Position numbers and translations under genes: made by a program. DNA of 64,000 bases, from assembly GCF_050436995.1 (NCBI RefSeq), contig NC_134746.1, positions 14,196,501 through 14,260,500 on the forward strand, written 5' to 3'. Source of the DNA: Anticarsia gemmatalis. Its lineage: Eukaryota > Arthropoda > Insecta > Lepidoptera > Erebidae. Each line of letters starts with the position of its first letter. The first letter of the stretch is position 1. This document shows, piece after piece, positions 1 through 12,096 of this stretch. Below the pieces are notes generated by a model that saw nothing but the letters and a program-made list of their open reading frames with translations, did no database searches and was not told the DNA's origin.

Positions 1-319
1 GTTGCATCATATTATTATATGCATGTATGTGTACAAGCTGCGAGAATTTAAAATCGTTAACTTAGATACTTACCTCAATTTTCGAAATAAAATCTAAAAT
101 ATTTTAATCATATCAAAATAATTACTGAAGAATTAAACAGTTTGCCTCAATATAAATTAATTTCAAAACATAGCAACACGTAACAATATATTTTACATAC
201 ACTTACACAACAACAAATAATTAAAAATCAATTTACAAATATCAAATATGGACGACAAATTGTCACTGTCAAAAATACACACTTAGTTTAATACAACGCT
301 GTATCTGAGCTGGGCAGGG

Positions 320-378
320 TTGACGCCCGCCCTAGGAAGGACGCGCCGCCCTAGCCCGCCCTAGCCTTCCACTTGTCT
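320..378 (+). repeat. GC-rich duplicated segment, copy 1
   Basis: This copy shares GACGCCCG, AGGACGCGCCGCCCTAG, CCCGCCCTAG and CCTTCCACTTGTC in the same order with 1010-1080. The segment is built on CGCCCTAG words and is far more GC-rich than its surroundings. No family recognised. Confidence 0.6.
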
Positions 379-1009
379 TACGACCCACGTGAAACTCAAA
401 GCCATTCTAATATTACCTATTATGCGGTTTTATACAACCTTTTTTTGTTTGCTACATGTATTTGTTTAGGCTTGACATTTGTTTTTTTTTATTTTTAGGT
501 AGTTTGATGTGAGTGTGCTAAATTAAAGACTATTAACGCTTATGTCAAATGCACAGTAAATAGTAACAAAATATGTGCTGTAATTCCATGTATATAAAGA
601 GATGTCATAAATAATGATCAAAAGGAATCATTCCTTTTTTGGTTATATTTATTAAATCCAAACTACGTTAAAACTATAAACTATGGTATATCCTTATGTA
701 ACATTGACTCTGGTCTTCATACAACTATCTTCAAGCTAAACTTTATAAAAATCAGTTTAGTAGTTTATGAGTGAAAGCGGAACAGACAATCAAACAGACA
801 AACACACTTTCGCATATACAATATTAAAATAGAACTATAGATACCAACACGCCTGTTGCCCTAAAGGTACAGACAGAGATGTCCCAACATAACACATGCC
901 ATTTGAGAAATAGTAAAATACATTATTGCCAAAAGTAACGTCAGTAGCTAGTATGCAACAGTGTAGCGAGTAGCGACGACATCCAGGCATCCTTGTCGCA
1001 GCCGCAGGT

Positions 1010-1080
1010 CGACGCCCGTCCTCGGAAGGACGCGCCGCCCTAGCCCGCCCTAGTCCGCCCGCCCTAGCCTTCCACTTGTC
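1010..1080 (+). repeat. GC-rich duplicated segment, copy 2
   Basis: Second copy of the segment at 320-378, with an extra CCGCCCTAG-type unit, so it also varies by internal tandem expansion. Confidence 0.6.
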
Positions 1081-1660
1081 CTCGACTACAAGCCTATGCG
1101 CGCACTACATTATTCACGCGGTTTTACTCGAGTTGGATACATTTTTGTGGCTTTTCTTTTAGCTGTTTGCGAGAAACAGGGTTCTGCAGAATAGTAAATC
1201 GGTCAAAACAGTTAGTTTAGTAGAAAACTAAAATAGAAAACTAAATGTAGTTATTTCAAATGTCTGTTTTTTTACGTTTAATATAACGGTTTGATAAAAT
1301 ACTTGAAAATGGAATATATATTATTTTTGGAGTCAGTATGTTGTAAAAGTGAAGTTGCAAAGAATTAATTGACTTTCAATTAGGGGTTGGGCACAAAATG
1401 TCCATAATGCGATGATTCTAGGCAAAATGGAATATAAGGATTTGATTGTATGGTAATTATTAATCATACATCTTATAATCTACTATCCAATATTCAGTAT
1501 TGAGCCTCTTTTGTTGTTATATCATCTTCTTTGTACCAATCTATATTTATACACAATTTTATTATGAGTTTTCCTTTAGTAGAAACATGGCTGAATGAAA
1601 GGAGAGCCCAATTAAACAGATAACAATTGTTAAAGTATTTAACAAGGGTTTAGAAACGAA

Positions 1661-1918
1661 TCTATACTAATATTATAAAGCGGAAGAGTTTGTTTGTTTG
1701 TTTGTTTGTTTGAACGCGCTAATCTCAGGAACTACTGGTCCGATTTACAAAATTCTTTCAATATTAGATAGTCCATTTATCGAGGAAGGTTATAGGCTAT
1801 ATATCATCACGCTACGACCAATAGGAGCAGAGTACGAGTAAAAAATGTTACAAAAACGGGGAAAATTTTCACCCATTCTCTCTTATGTGACGCAAGCGAA
1901 GTTGCGCGGGTCAGCTAG
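1661..1918 (+). mobile_element. Non-autonomous Helitron, copy 1 (Lepidoptera type)
   Basis: Starts TCTATACTAATATTATAAAG after a host A, runs through a (GTTT)n stretch, and ends with the hairpin CGCAA-gcgaag-TTGCG, then CGGGTCAGCTAG before a host T. A|T insertion, 5' TC, a 3' hairpin and a CTAG end without target duplication are Helitron hallmarks. It has no coding capacity. Three further copies lie at 9810, about 15290 and 26678. Confidence 0.8.
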
Positions 1919-2496
1919 TTTAAAATAAACTTACCTTTCAGTACGATGCCTTTACAGTTAATAAGTAAATAATGTTCTTACAAAAAAATATTTTGTTTCG
2001 TTTTTCCACAAACTTGTTGCTATGCCAGTTTTCTTTGAAAAATACCGAATTCCTTTATTTTAGTTCCGAGAAAACAAAATACAATGTAACTAGGGGTGTA
2101 TTATTGTGATTTTTTAGACGGAGGTTCGATTTTTTGCAGGGTTGTCTTCCTGGAAATTAAACACGGGCTTTTAATGCGCTTGTTAAATAACAATAGGTTG
2201 GTTTAATTCTGAAAATTCTGAAAAAGAAACTGGCAATTATTATCAAATCATAACTAAAAAAAGTGATTATGATTGTCAAAGTTAAGTTAGTTAGTTAGTT
2301 CAAAAGATAGAGCCTGTAAAAACCTATAATTTTCCATTCATAAAAATACATTACTTTTTCCAATGTACTGAACCACATTACCAAACTTGTATAACATTCA
2401 ACCAGATATAATTAGTTACGTCAAGTAGAACCTCCCTCAAACGATGAACTGTTCTGAACTCTCACCCTCATTCACCTTCCTCCCGGGACGTAGCGG

Positions 2497-2519
2497 CTCG
2501 TAGAGGTGTCCTCTACGAG
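2497..2519. repeat. Perfect short hairpin in a CTACG-rich patch
   Basis: CTCGTAGAGG / CCTCTACGAG arms of 10 bases around a TGT loop, inside about 60 bases rich in CTACG/CGTAG words. A similar CTACG-rich patch lies at 34609-34667. Confidence 0.6.
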
Positions 2520-4400
2520 TTTACGCAGCTACGAGGGTCTACGACCGAGCGACCGGACGGGCCCCGTTCGATAGGTACATTTTATTTTCGTGATGGTATA
2601 ATGTCATTTGTTTTGGTTAAAAGTTATATGTGTTAGTGTTTTGTGGTATGTTAACTTCCATTGTTTAAGCTCACATGTTGTTAATTTCCTTAAATGGAAA
2701 CAAAAAAAACTTCATCAAATATTTTTTTCTTCCTAATTTGACTTTAAGTACACCTACATTAGATAACTTGTAATGTCTGACGCTCACGCGGAAAATATGA
2801 CATCTGTCTGTCACATTTAGCTCCAGGGCTGATTGTATATACATATCTTAAAAACTAGACCTCCACTCCATATTTTCCGTTCATTCTTCATCTTTTAACA
2901 ACCTATTACAATATATACTATACAAGCCTGAATCCACACATGATATAATCTAACCCTACAAAGTAATATGTATCATAAATGTTATTCCTTCAAAATCAAT
3001 GCATCAGAACACACCCTACCAACCCTTTTAAAACCCAGTCGTAATATTTCCCTCCAGACAGGTCAACAGCCTCAATGTTACAAACATCACTGTACACAAA
3101 ACGTCAAGTTTTCAAGTAAACTTTAATAAATTTCTGTTATTATTAAAATACGTTACAATTAGCTGAACGAAGTCACATAACTTTGGTAAAGGGAGCAGAC
3201 AGAAGCTTTGAATTGCCAATTAAGTAGTAAATAGGCTGTCTGGCTTTCTGTAGGTGTTAAACCTAGTTTAATAGTTGTGGTGCCGAGAGGCTTTCATTCT
3301 AGGAACTGAAATGCATTTAGGTAACGTGTAGGTTTCAGTGGATCAATAATTTGAGAACATATCTGAATCATTTTGTAAAAGGAAATTGGAATTGGAAATT
3401 ATTTTACTTATTTGCAACTACTTATTGATAATAACTTATATTGATTATATTGATTGTCATATTTTACATTAAATAACCAAATACTTAAGCAACTATATGT
3501 TACTTGTAGATATCGAGGTGTTGAGTTCAATACTTGGGTTTGGCAGCTTATTGTGGGAATTTCTGTAATAATACTTTCAGACGCAAGTTGAAGGAAAATC
3601 CGCAAAAAATACGTAAATAAAGCTTTTTTCAACGTCAACGTCTTTTTTAAAATAAAAACATAGGTGCATGACAGAAAAAGACATGCCTTGAATATATTAC
3701 TGTAAATTCAAACCAATATAGAACCTTATTTATTACCTCAGTTACAAAACAAGCCCCTAATTCACCACAAAACTGCAGCCCCTAAAAAAATATATCTCTC
3801 GAACCACCTATGCGCCAAAACAGAGCTATAATCCTAAAATTGTGTAGCCGGGGGTCGAACCCACCCCCTTTCACCTTAGTGTACAGACGGACGTCCCGGA
3901 CAAAGTTCAACGAGCCACCTTTACAAGGGCATACTGCATAAAGCATCCCTTAAATGCCTATGTGTGTGTGAGTGTATGTGAACGTCGATGGGATCTTTGT
4001 CTGTGTGCGTGCTTGCATGTTTGTGTGTGTTACCGTTATGTAGTTAAATTATGTATGAATAAGGCTTTCATGGTTAGTTTTATTGTTCTAGTTTTTGAGG
4101 TTATTTTGCAAGATTTTTGTTTCATTTTGGATGGGTAAATGTTGAATGTTATTAGTTCAAGAAAATATTAAATAGTTATTTTGATAGTTGATAGGCAGGA
4201 TGTTAATGTAATAACTATGTTTTGTTATAATAAGGAAAAGTAGTACTATTAAGATAAAATATTTTTCTTACTTAACTATATATTTTTCCGACCTCTTTCG
4301 ATTGCTTAACTCAGATTTTTATTCTTTTCTATAAGTATGTTTTCATAAACTCTATGAAAATTATATGTTCATTCAAATTATTTATGTAAAAATTACGTCA

Positions 4401-4452
4401 CTAAAATTAGTTCTCCCAAAATCCGCTAGAGGCGCTGATGAAATTTCACAGT
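4401..4452 (+). repeat. Relic of a MITE-like family (CCGCTAGAGGCGCTGAT core)
   Basis: Core CCGCTAGAGGCGCTGAT preceded by AATTAGTTC. The same core recurs near 22100, 22930, 25300 and, rearranged, 30500. Only the core survives here. Confidence 0.5.
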
Positions 4453-6434
4453 TGTGGAAAATTTCTCTCTCATCATATCACCTTTTAATTTAATAACTAT
4501 TACACTATTTTAACAAAATTTTACGCACGCTCTTTTATAGATACTAATATTGCTAATACTTTTGTAATTCCTGGGTTATTTAATAACAAATGCTTTACAA
4601 TTGTGATGTTGTAATGCAAAGAGGAAAAGTGATGTATTTTTACAAATGGCGTGCTATCCGCGTGTTGTTGTTTTGTTTACCATTCCTGAAAGCGTGCGTC
4701 AGGGTTCCTGGAAGAATTACATACCTTTTTACCCTTCAATGTACTGTTACATTTTATCCAAACCCTATTTGATAACTAACACTTAAGTAAGAAGGATTCC
4801 ATATTCTATAGAGAAGAGTTTTTTTATTTTGTAACTGGCCACTTCACTCAAATATTTTGACAGATTCTATAAACATTACTTTACAAAAAAATAAAAAAAT
4901 CCTCGATTAAAGTTACTTGGTAAAAAAAATACAGGCTAATATATAAGATCCCGGTAAAGACCATAGTTAATTTATTTTACCTGGAAAAGGCGTGGGAAGA
5001 GCCGCGGGCAAACGCCAGGCTAATAAAAAATGTTTTCTGTCAGATCTAAAATCATTTTTCTCTTATTAGTTGCAAAATTGATCAAAAAAGTTAAATATTT
5101 TTTTTATCATAAAATTTCTTGAGTACTTTTTGCGAATATTTAACATATGAAAATATACATTATACAGACATGTCGAGACATTAGAATAACATAAAAAATC
5201 CACCTTTAGTATTAAAAATCAAAGTGAAGAAAACCCTAGAAATATGCCTATTCAAATAGCAACAAGCCTTAAAGACACGGCATCACCAGACGTTGGAGCT
5301 AAAAACACGATAAAAGTACTAGAAAACGTCGAATAAACACCCTTTGCTAAAAACTTCTATCCATAAGGAATAAAACATGGTTACCGTACGCACACAAGCA
5401 CACACAGCCTGTATACACACCGCGGTTATACACAGACGCACGCAAACAAGCACGGCCGTGTTATCTGACTATCGCACACAGACGCGCGCTCACGCACACT
5501 CGCGCAACTGTCTAGACAAGTTGTTAAAATGCGATGTTCCGGGGCTCGACATTCGTCAGTAGGATAGGTCACGGACCACCACGGACATCGGCGTCCTGCT
5601 CTAGCGTATAACCCTGTCCTTCACACACAAAAGACCGCGCGCTTACATTCCAATTTCGATCTTACTCGCTCAACTTAAAGTTGCTTTGGATTTGAATTAC
5701 GTTCAGGTATAAATTTCGCTTTCAAAGCTAAGTTGCTCGGATACGAAAAAGGGACTAAGTCTGTACAAAATTTATGGAAAATTGTATTCTATTGCTTTAG
5801 TTAGAAGGGGTATATTTGCAGTTATTGGCGCTGGTCTTTCCAGGTCTCCTGACATGGCGTCCTTGGTCGGTCAGGACGAATTAGTCTTGGGAATAATAAT
5901 TTATGTAAATGTTAGTACATATATGTACATAAAGTACATAACGGGGCCTGGTCTTTGTAGCCTAGGAATACTAGACTTAGACCTAAAATAATAAAATCTA
6001 GTATTTTGTTAATAACGTTAACTTTGGGTACATATGTTATCGCTACAGTGGTTTTACTATACAAATATAATAGAGAAATGTGGAACATATTTTTCGAGAT
6101 TTTATATAACTTAAAGAATATTTTATTTTGCTTTGTCTAGCGCGTCTTTACATCGTGTGGTAACAGGTTCTTCCCGGAATGGGTAAAGTATGACTGTTGT
6201 CGTACGGCGTTGTAATTAAGTGAATTTCTTTGCAATTATTAACTGTTATTCTCATTACGTTTTTATATGAAACGACAGTTGTCTACATTGTTTTTTGTCT
6301 GGAATCAAACCAGCGTAGCAATATTACCTTCGTACCGTTTATTCAATCTTGCTAAAATACAACTCTTGGACTTAGAATCCATTTTACAAACATACATACA
6401 AATGACACAAAATAAACTATAAATCACATTTCTT

Positions 6435-6515
6435 CCAAAGAATCGAACCCACGACATCGACTACTGTAAAAATGGCATCCCAACCACCAAAACCACAGCA
6501 CCACACTTGCCTCAA
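6435..6515 (-). repeat. Degraded tRNA-like SINE fragment
   Basis: On the minus strand it reads GTCGTGGGTTCGATTC, a pol III B-box, followed by no intact body. A similar antisense remnant lies at 16268-16335. No cloverleaf can be drawn, so it is not called as a tRNA gene. Confidence 0.35.
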
Positions 6516-9500
6516 ATATAGCCAAGCACAATAAAATTTAGGCTGTAATGTATTTTCATACGCTTAACAAAACGGTACTCCTGATAAAGCCATCAGTCGT
6601 AAACGTTTACTGCCTATAAAACAAAAGCCTTATATAATGACTTTATATACGTCATGTACATACTTCCGTGTTTCAGCTTTGAAACAATTCTCTATGTAAC
6701 TTCTGAAAATGGAGACACGTTACTATCGACTACTAAAAATTAGGTTTAGAGTATTATCAATTGATATGCAAAATTATTTTGAATGTCATATATTTGATAC
6801 GTAGATAATACGATATTATTGTATGTATAAGGGTGTCAAAGTATATAAATCCAAGAATTACGGGTAGTACATATTTTTTGTCAATTTTGTGGTGTTGGTT
6901 TGTCTTTCACGCGAGAACTACTGAACGTTTATATTGCCAAACATCAATTTATTACATAGGAGATTTAATCCGGTAAATGTTTCTACGCAGACGAAATCAT
7001 GTTTAATATATATATAAGTAAGTATATAAGCACTATATGCTATAATTTTAAGCTTATTATATTACGTCAATATCTCAGTATCGAAGCCGTTTCTACCCTA
7101 CACGGTTTCCAGGAATAATCGATAAGCTACCTATATCTTCAATAATGTTAAATATGAAATAACACAGTCTGGTGAACATATTAGAGACCGTTATATATAA
7201 CACGACTAGTTTTTTTTCTATCAGGGAACAAGTAGAGGTGCAAATAATAATAGGCTTTTTGTTCAACGACATTTTTTATCGTAAATTATGAAAAAATATA
7301 TAAGACATATACCATACCAAACTACCTACCATTGGTGGTTTAAAAAGGTACAGGTACTTAAATCTTAAATTTTGGTTTGAAAATCTTTGCTATTTGGAAA
7401 CGGGAATTGAACCCTGGAATTCGTTATCCAGTCAATAACACTACCTCTTGGACCATTGGTATGGCTCACTGTCAAAGGTTTTCATGTACGTACGAGTACG
7501 TGAGTCATGCAAGATAAAATAGGCAATAATAATATGTACAAAAGTACCTAATACCTTTGTCTAGCTATAAATTGGAACCTAGGCAGCTGTGAAAGAATAC
7601 TAATATATAGAATTACGTGGCTTTGATATGTATTGAAGCGATTTTTGGAAGTGACGGGGTCGATTTCATTCCTAGATTGATATGTGACGACCGCAATTTG
7701 ATTCTTTACAGCGGTTAAAACTATTTTTCTGTGACATTGGTTAAATAACACTGAAAATTTAACGTCTAATTATTGATTTAAACACCTTTTTAAAACAGTT
7801 TTCACTTTTTACAGGTTTTATTCTAATAATAAGACTTAAATCTGAAATGGATATCAAACATGCATATATAAAATCATGTTTTTTTTCTATAGAGGTAGGT
7901 AGAGACCAGAGAATAATGCGGATTTTCAGCATTTAAAATATAATATAATATAGTTAATAGATGTAACAAAAAGTGCAAGCATATTGTAAACTTGCTACCG
8001 TTTAAAAAATGCATTCATAAGCGATAAAAAATTGGCTCATAAACAAAAAATTGCAAGCCGAAAGATAGAAAAAAAGCTTGCATACATGAAGGAAACTGGA
8101 GAACTAATAGCAAAATTAATTTTAAAAATATCCATTGGACAAACACGGGTGTGCAAAATATGCATTTTAGGACTAGTTTAATTAAAAATAGGGTTCAAAA
8201 TTTAGCTTAGAGCGGCTTTAGGCTAATTGTTTTAGATAGTCGATTATGCTAAAAACGCTTACAGCGCGCTTCTACCCTTCCTTTGTACAAGGCTTTATAC
8301 ATAAAAAGGTTTTAAAAGAGTTTACTCTTTATAGTTAGCTTCTTGTTTGAAGGTATAATGGTTTTCTAGTTATTTCTTGGTTTATTTTGTTATAGAAAAC
8401 TTAGGAACACGACAGACGTAGTTTTTAACACTTAGAATTATGACATAATGACAACTTTCATCGCTGAAATCTATCTCAAAACTAAGTCCTTCCAAAACAT
8501 GCTAGGGTCGCAGTTATTAAATATAAAAACCAATTACTACTTAGTGATCTTCCAGAAATAAAATCAAAAATTATTCCCAATGAGCTAGTTTCTCATATGT
8601 CCCATTTCTTTTGCCTATATCAGTTTCGTTCTTCTCGTAGACTGTCAAACACTACATTTGCTGTCCCCAGTAATCCTTCTAGAAATTCAATGAAAGTCAT
8701 CGTTTTTAAGTTCTTTGCCCATAAATATAGTTGAAGCAAGATGTGAAGAAATATGTTAAGTAGTAGAAACTTTTCATCAACATACAATTGCTCATGTTTG
8801 AAATACTCTTTATCAACCAAACTACATCTTTGATTGATTGCTTTGTCACCTTTATTTACTCACTACTACATATATCACCTGTCTCTGTCACTCACATGAT
8901 ACCTGAAGTATGGTAAAAGAAGACACAAAATACATTCTTTTGTAAACAATTTTGGAATAAAATGTCGTATTGAAACGCTGTTGTCAACCGAAATCATATT
9001 GAGTTTTTGATCACTTGTACGAATAGCTGTCGAAACTAGTCTTCAGTCGGTACTATAATATTACGTATAACCAAAACTATAGTTCCAGAACATTCCCTTA
9101 TCTAAAAAGTCGTTATTCTCCCAATAATTCAATCCAAAATCACGAAATCAGTAAGACATAGCACGTTTGATTACAACACCCTCGTTAGGCGAATCTCTGC
9201 CATAAACGGGCCATTATGTATTAATTACAATGTAGCCTATTGTAGGGGGAGTTTCCTAGACATGCCCCCCTCCCGGCACGTCTGAAGGTCGGGCCGTTCA
9301 CCCGCAGACAGCCCCCTAACACCCCCTCACTCACACGTAAAGAAACTTCTATATTACAGTCGTTCGTGTGACGATTTAAGTCTTCTATGTGTGGGTGGAC
9401 GTTTTTCGGCGGCTGTACACTTGTGTGCTCCAGGTGGAATTTTTAGAGGTTTTAGCTACCCCTTTATTCGGTATTAATAGGTTACTGTTTTTTAAATCTT

Positions 9501-9809
9501 TGTGGAAGGTAAGGTTTAATATGAGACTTGACAATGAGACTATATTATGGTTTACGTAGCAGTTTTGTGTATCAAGAAATTAATTTTTAGTCACAAATTA
9601 TTTGATATATTGTAATACTTATTATAGTTTTATTTCTGGACTCTCTTCCATGCTTAACAAAAGAAAGGTTAAGCCTAGAGTCTATAAGTCATAATAATAA
9701 AAGTATCAATAAAATTTTCGCTTTATGGTTTTGTGTCTTAACACGGCTTACGAGAAACCTAAGCCACCCTTTCAAACCATAAATGTTCCTATTATCTCGG
9801 TTCTTCAAA

Positions 9810-10051
9810 TCTATACTAATATTATAAAGCTGAAGAGTTTGTTTGTTTGTTTGAACGCGCTAATCTCAGAAACTACTGATCCGATTTGAAAAATTCTTTC
9901 AGTGTTAGATAGTCCATTTATCGAGGAAGGTTATAGACTATATATCATCACGCTACTACCAATAGGAGCAGTGTAAAATGGAAAATGTTACAAAAACGGG
10001 GAAAATTTTTAACGCTTATGTAACGCAAGCGAAGTTGCGCGGGTCAGCTAG
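9810..10051 (+). mobile_element. Non-autonomous Helitron, copy 2
   Basis: Same family as the copy at 1661, with the TCTATACTAATATTATAAAG start after A, the CGCAA/TTGCG hairpin and a CTAG end before T. It has a shorter GTTT run than copy 1. It is complete at both ends and non-coding. Confidence 0.8.
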
Positions 10052-10613
10052 TCTGTCATAAAGTGACTAGCAACGCCTAAATACAGCCAATATTTTCATA
10101 AAAGTACCTAATATTCAAATTGTTATCTAGAATGCCGTGAGCCCCAAATATTCCTATATACCTACCTAGTTGTAGGAAACTTCCAGAGCAATAGTTACCT
10201 TTAGCCTATAATCTATAGGTATAAATGCTTCATTAGCTCAAATACAACAACATACTAGTTAAAATTACACACTGTTAATAGATATTTGAAGAATATAAAA
10301 TATACTGCTGACTTACTTGCAATTTTTCAATAGTTAAGTTTAATTACTTTTGAATTAATACTGGTTAGTTTTTCAGATAAATTGTTGGCAGTTTTTATAC
10401 ATTCGTCACATTAGTTACAGGTTATAATTATTTGGCAGTTAATCATAAGCTGAAAATGGCCGTTAGACTAAAAAATCAGATATTTTATCTGAAGGAAAAA
10501 AAGTTGGGAATGTAATAAGTGACTTTCTTTAGTCTCTGCCTACTTTCCTATACACAAAAGGCGAGATACTGTGCATGTATGGATGATATCTTTATTAAAA
10601 TAATTTTGCTGTT

Positions 10614-10695
10614 TTAACCGACTTCATAAAAGGAGGAGGTTCTCAATTCGACTGTATTCTTTTTTTCGGTTTGTAACCTCATAACTTTTATAATG
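10614..10695 (+). repeat. Lepidoptera interspersed repeat (ACCGACTTC...GGAGGAGGTTCTCAATTCGACTG)
   Basis: Carries the ACCGACTTC and GGAGGAGGTTCTCAATTCG words of a repeat I recognise as common in moths and butterflies, usually near the 3' end of a larger element. Only this fragment is present. Confidence 0.5.
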
Positions 10696-11447
10696 ATCAT
10701 AAAGATCTAGTTTTCTATAAACGCCTCAAAATTATATTTGTAAACCTTTACTTACAGTCTAGTAATAAACAGACTACCAATTATTATGTAGTATTAGTTT
10801 CTTATTAGTAACTATATCTTCTCATAATATTATAATAATTTACACATAGCCTGTGTTATATTAACTTACAATATATACAATATATTAGGTATCTACTAGA
10901 ACATTATACTCACACAAATTATAACATTAGCTAAACCACGCAGTTTGACTTGCGTTTAAACCGAATCCTTAGCCTCTTTACGTCATAGCGTGATGATATA
11001 CAGCCTTCGTCGTTAATTAAACTATCTTATACAAAAGGATTTTACTAATCACTCGAAATTTTCTGAGATTTTGAAATGACACGAGTAATAATCACCTGTT
11101 ACATTGATCTGTCTGAATGCAGTATACAGAAAAAAGAAGTTTTGTTTATTCAAATACTTTATTTCTAAATGGGCACATGTTATCCTATTATTTGGTGAGA
11201 TATGCCCTTTTAAAATTAGCATAGTTTTTATAATTTCTGGGGGAAAAAGTAAGTTCTATCTATTTATTTAGTACTTACCTAATTTAACGTAGAAACGGTG
11301 GTCGCTTGTCACGAATTCTACCCCCAGAGAATAGGTGAGTGTGTGTTTGTTGTGTACATATGTATATTTCATGAAAGCCACTTGCTTTTTCTTTCATAGT
11401 TAGTAGTCAAGTTCAACCTTTAACATAAAAAACATATTATATAGACA

Positions 11448-11550
11448 GATCTCCGTGCTTTGAAGAGTACGTTCTCTTTTTCATGACCATCCACCAGTCG
11501 GACTATCCCACTGGATTATGGAGAGTGATGGAAAAGAGAGTGTAATTAAT
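11448..11550 (+). repeat. SINE-body fragment
   Basis: Shares TCTCCGTGCT..., GAGTGATGGAA and AGAGAGTG in order with the minus-strand SINE at 61644-62010. The promoter head is absent, so this is a truncated or diverged copy. Confidence 0.45.
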
Positions 11551-11570
11551 ATATGTTACAATTTGAAACT

Positions 11571-11735
11571 GTATTGTCATCATCATCAGCCTAGCCCTTC
11601 TTCCAACTATGTTGGAGTTAGCTTACAGTCTAACCTGCAGCTGAAATACCTGTATAGTAACATTATTTTTTTCTTTTTTTAAACCCGTGACTGTCTTACA
11701 GCTCAAGGGTCTCTTCCCGAACAGTGAGGGAAAGT
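11571..11735 (+). repeat. Common Lepidoptera repeat fragment (CATCATCATCAGCC...)
   Basis: CATCATCATCAGCC, CTTCTTCCAACTATGTTGG and ACAGTCTAACC appear in the order seen in a widespread lepidopteran repeat, probably derived from a LINE 3' end. Degraded towards 11735. Confidence 0.5.
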
Positions 11736-11977
11736 CTTTGGACCACTATATAACGCTAATAGTAACATATTATTTGCAAAATTTCCTCTACTTTTCGTTT
11801 ATATAGAGGAAATATTTGTCTTACTAATTAAAGAATGTTAGATCTCACCGTGACTAGCATCAATGAGATAAAAACGTGATTTGTCATGCTTATTGTTAAC
11901 TAAACTAGAATTTACTGTTTACAAATAAAGAAAGGATTGCGACAATAATGGAATTAATTTTAAGCTATGAAATTTGC

Positions 11978-12096
11978 GAAAAACAACAGTCGAAAGGTCC
12001 CATGTTAGGTTCTATGATTGGTTTAAGTTTTATTTTCTGAAAAACAACAGTCGAAATGTCCCTTTGGTTCTTTGATTGATCTAAGTTTTATTTTCT
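11978..12096 (+). repeat. Tandem duplication of a roughly 60-base unit
   Basis: Two copies (11978-12038 and 12039-12096) share GAAAAACAACAGTCGAAA, GTTCT..GATTG and AAGTTTTATTTTCTG. They differ by a small deletion and a few substitutions. Confidence 0.75.

Larger units (their letters stand above)
1..1660. other. Non-coding, two related GC-rich patches
   Basis: AT-rich DNA without a credible ORF. It holds a duplicated GC-rich segment (320-378 and 1010-1080). Around 716-835 there is a degraded Lepidoptera repeat whose end (caaacacactttcgcatatacaatatt-type sequence) resembles transposon-derived relics elsewhere in the window. Confidence 0.5.
1919..9809. other. Non-coding stretch, no gene seen
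   Basis: AT-rich with only short chance ORFs. Noted inside: a CTACG-rich patch with a perfect hairpin (2497-2519), GT-rich DNA at about 3960-4030, a MITE-type relic at about 4401-4452, CA-rich DNA at about 5385-5510, antisense tRNA-like B-box remnants of SINEs (about 6440-6510 and 7385-7450) and a C-rich stretch at about 9245-9330. Nothing else recognised. Confidence 0.5.

Noticed and set aside
5377..5562. 61-codon Thr/His-rich ORF
   Set aside because: Follows a CA-rich simple-sequence stretch; no conservation clue.
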